From the NCBI GenBank assembly GCA_020025375.1, contig JAHHSF010000058.1, forward strand, positions 1-7,831: a stretch of DNA of 7,831 nucleotides, in the 5' to 3' direction. The translations under genes were made by a program, and so were the position numbers. Under the pieces are notes generated by a model. That model had not been told where the DNA came from, did not search any database, and saw nothing but the letters and a program-made list of their open reading frames with translations. This stretch comes from Oscillospiraceae bacterium. Lineage in GTDB: Bacteria; Bacillota; Clostridia; Oscillospirales; Oscillospiraceae. Within the stretch, counting starts at the first letter, position 1, and each line of letters opens with the position of its first letter. This document shows, piece by piece, positions 6,286 to 7,831 of the stretch.

Positions 6286-6972
6286 TTATTCAAACAGCAG
6301 GTTGGCCACCTGTCCGGCCAAGTCGTTCCGGGCCAGACGGACCAGCATCTCAAAGGAACAGTTGACCTCCACTGCCCCATCGGCCAGGATGAGTCCCCCC
6401 CGGATGGGGGCGGTTTTCTCGCTCAGGGTAAGCATCCCGGTCCGTGCCAGGAGGGCGGAGGCCCCGGTGACCACCTTCTCTAAAAAGGCCCCTGTGCGGG
6501 TGTCGGAGAGGTCCTCCGGCAGCTTCGGGGTCACGTTTTTCGCCAGGATCTCGTTGGCAGCCATGACCACCGCCTTGCCCACCCGGGCCCGGTCCTTCTG
6601 GGAGAGGACAACGGCTTCCCGGCCGGTGGTGGCGGCCTTTACGGCCAAAGCCGCCAAAAGGTTTACATAATCCTCTTCCGGCAGGTCGCAGAGCTTATCG
6701 ACAGCCTGGTCAAAGGCCTTTGTGACCATCTCCTGTTTGGCTGCCAGGGTGGCCTTGCGGCCCTCCAGGGCAGCCACGGCGGCCAGGCGTTCCTCACGCC
6801 GCTGGGCGTTCTGCTTGCCACGGGCCACAATGGCGTCGGCCTGGGTCTTTGCCTTGGCTTCGTAGTCGGCAAGGATGGCCGCCGCCTGGGCCTGGGCCTG
6901 GGCGTTGACCGTTTCGATTTCGGCTTTGGCATCGGCCTGGATGCGGCCGGTGATGGTTTCAATTCCGTTCAT
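6286..6972 (-). CDS. ntpE: V-type ATPase subunit E (peripheral stalk)
   Basis: This 228-residue protein is the E subunit, part of the peripheral stalk that stops the A3B3 head from turning with the rotor. The first 90 or so residues are a long coiled-coil helix rich in Ala, Gln, Glu and Lys, with a pattern lacking prolines. The C-terminal globular domain ends with the family pattern RGGLILADGAVEVNCSF followed by a helix (residues 191-228). I chose ATG 6972, not the upstream in-frame ATG 6993: AAAGGTGGG (6987-6979) lies 6 bases before 6972, while nothing resembling a ribosome site precedes 6993, and the site itself would fall inside the longer version. It lies 31 bases after K and 13 before C. 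Its small stalk partner (E. hirae NtpF) is not in the window. Confidence 0.93.
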   Translation of the reverse strand: MNGIETITGRIQADAKAEIETVNAQAQAQAAAILADYEAKAKTQADAIVARGKQNAQRREERLAAVAALEGRKATLAAKQEMVTKAFDQAVDKLCDLPEEDYVNLLAALAVKAATTGREAVVLSQKDRARVGKAVVMAANEILAKNVTPKLPEDLSDTRTGAFLEKVVTGASALLARTGMLTLSEKTAPIRGGLILADGAVEVNCSFEMLVRLARNDLAGQVANLLFE

Positions 6973-7003
6973 TTGGTTCCCACCTTTCACCATGGGGCGG
7001 CTA

Positions 7004-7498
7004 TCAGCCGCTGATGTTGATGATCATCAGCATGGAAGCCAGAAGGGACAGGATGGCATAAAACTCCACGGTGATGCAGAGGACCATGCCCTTGGACCAG
7101 TCATCGGGCTTCTTGGCCAGGATGTTGATGGAGCCTGCGGCCACGCGGCCCTGGGCAATGGCGGAGAAGAGGCCGCCGAGGGCCATGGGCAGGCAGGCAA
7201 ATAGGTACTGGAAGCCCTGGGTCAGGGTGAGGGAGAAGGCGGGACCGCCCGCGCCCTCCAGCAGGCCCATGCGGAAGATGGCGAAGAACCAGACCACCAG
7301 GCCGTACAGGCCCTGAGTACCGGGGATGACCTGAAGGATCATGACCTTACCGAACTTGGAGGGATCCTCACAGAGGAGGCCGGTACCGGCCTCACCGGCG
7401 ATGCCGGTCCCCTTGGCGGACCCAATGCCGCTCAAAACTGCCGCGAGACCGGCCCCCAACAGAGCCAGTGCCAGACCACCAATGTTTTCCAGGAACAT
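7004..7498 (-). CDS. ntpK: V-type ATPase subunit K (proteolipid ring, duplicated c subunit)
   Basis: This 164-residue membrane protein has four hydrophobic helices (about 5-24, 51-74, 96-117, 137-161) from duplication of a two-helix unit, the 16-kDa form. It forms the rotating ring. The essential carboxylate is Glu145 in ITVEFYAIL of helix 4; helix 2 carries no carboxylate (PGTQGLYG instead), so each subunit carries one ion. Thr61, Gln62, Tyr65, Gln116 and Glu145 line up with Thr64, Gln65, Tyr68, Gln110 and Glu139 of E. hirae NtpK, the Na+-binding residues, with Ile58 at the Leu61 backbone position. The GSAKGTGIAGEAG loop region is typical. The ATG has AGGAGG 8 bases upstream. It lies 18 bases after I. 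Family identity is certain; sodium specificity is inference from the site. Confidence 0.97.
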   Translation of the reverse strand: MFLENIGGLALALLGAGLAAVLSGIGSAKGTGIAGEAGTGLLCEDPSKFGKVMILQVIPGTQGLYGLVVWFFAIFRMGLLEGAGGPAFSLTLTQGFQYLFACLPMALGGLFSAIAQGRVAAGSINILAKKPDDWSKGMVLCITVEFYAILSLLASMLMIINISG

Positions 7499-7516
7499 AA
7501 CATTTTCCTCCTATCT

Positions 7517-7831
7517 TTACTCTTGGACCACGTCCACATATTTGGTTTGGAAGGCCAGAGGCCGGAAGGGCTTCCCGCCGTCCTTATAGAATTTTCCGAA
7601 ATACTCCAGACACTGGAGGCGCAGGTCGTGGACGTAACAGCCCAGCAGATTCAGGGCAAAGTTCAGGGCGTTACCCGCGAACGAGATGATGAAAAAGATG
7701 ACCACGTTGCCGGGGATGGCACCCAGGGTGTTGAATACCTGGGCAATGACGCTGCCCGCCAGCATGAGGGCCATAAGACGGGAGTAGGAGAGGATGTCGC
7801 CAAAGTAGCCGGTGACGTGATTATACAGAGA
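7517..7831 (-). CDS. ntpI: V-type ATPase subunit I (membrane stator, a-type), 3' part
   Basis: The frame is open to the right edge; 104 C-terminal residues and a TAA stop are visible, out of a protein normally about 600-700 residues long. Subunit I (the a subunit) anchors the peripheral stalk in the membrane and forms the two half-channels next to the K ring. The fragment contains GDILSYSRLMAL, where Arg18 of the fragment (codon at 7778-7780) is the conserved Arg that faces the ring carboxylate. Two hydrophobic helices follow (about 20-34 and 38-62), then the hallmark CYVHDLRLQCLEYFGKFY and GGKPFRPL near the C-terminus. An in-frame ATG at 7774 lies inside the conserved region and is not the start. 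This is the most upstream operon gene in view; the promoter lies outside. Confidence 0.95.
   Translation of the reverse strand, partial: SLYNHVTGYFGDILSYSRLMALMLAGSVIAQVFNTLGAIPGNVVIFFIISFAGNALNFALNLLGCYVHDLRLQCLEYFGKFYKDGGKPFRPLAFQTKYVDVVQE

Noticed and set aside
5595..6365. A 256-residue plus-strand open frame opposite subunits C and E
   Set aside because: It crosses the junction of two well-supported minus-strand genes and shows only compositional shadow sequence rich in Gly, Gln and Pro.
6973..6993. A longer start (ATG 6993) for subunit E
   Set aside because: It has no ribosome site, and the clear AAAGGTGGG site for ATG 6972 lies inside this extension.
1..7831. A novel defence, mobile or biosynthetic system
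   Set aside because: Every substantial frame is explained by a ferritin-like gene, a RidA-family gene or V-ATPase subunits. No transposase, integrase, repeat array or unknown conserved gene was seen.

Overview
The window is a G+C-rich bacterial segment dominated by one minus-strand operon for a V/A-type (rotary) ATPase. It reads right to left as I (partial, cut by the right edge) - K - E - C - F - A - B - D, the same core order as the ntp operon of Enterococcus hirae. Protein sequences, operon order, AGGAGG-type ribosome binding sites and high G+C suggest a Clostridia member, perhaps an Oscillospiraceae-like gut anaerobe. That placement is inference from style and recall, not from a search.

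Layout. Positions 2-412 (+) hold the 3' part of a ferritin-like di-iron protein, closed by a strong intrinsic terminator at 416-454. A TATAAT box at 469-474 precedes a single RidA-family gene (519-905, +). A hairpin at 933-974 then separates this gene from the convergent ATPase operon and can serve both strands. From 978 to the right edge, all genes are on the minus strand.

How the genes work together. A and B form the A3B3 catalytic head, D and F the central rotor shaft, C (the d-type subunit) the coupling between shaft and membrane ring, E a peripheral stalk strut, K the ion-carrying ring, and I the stator half-channels. All catalytic and ion-path residues I could locate are intact: Walker A and catalytic Glu in A, arginine finger in B, carboxylate Glu in K, stator Arg in I. 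K also carries the full set of side chains that bind Na+ in the E. hirae enzyme, so sodium coupling is the best prediction. The small peripheral-stalk partner of E (E. hirae ntpF) is not seen; it would be expected beyond the right edge, upstream of I.

The genes are packed with short gaps or overlaps, except for 126 noncoding bases before A that contain an imperfect hairpin. A and C both start with TTG. I found no mobile element, CRISPR array, RNA gene or unknown multi-gene system; this is largely an ordinary housekeeping region with some points of regulatory interest.
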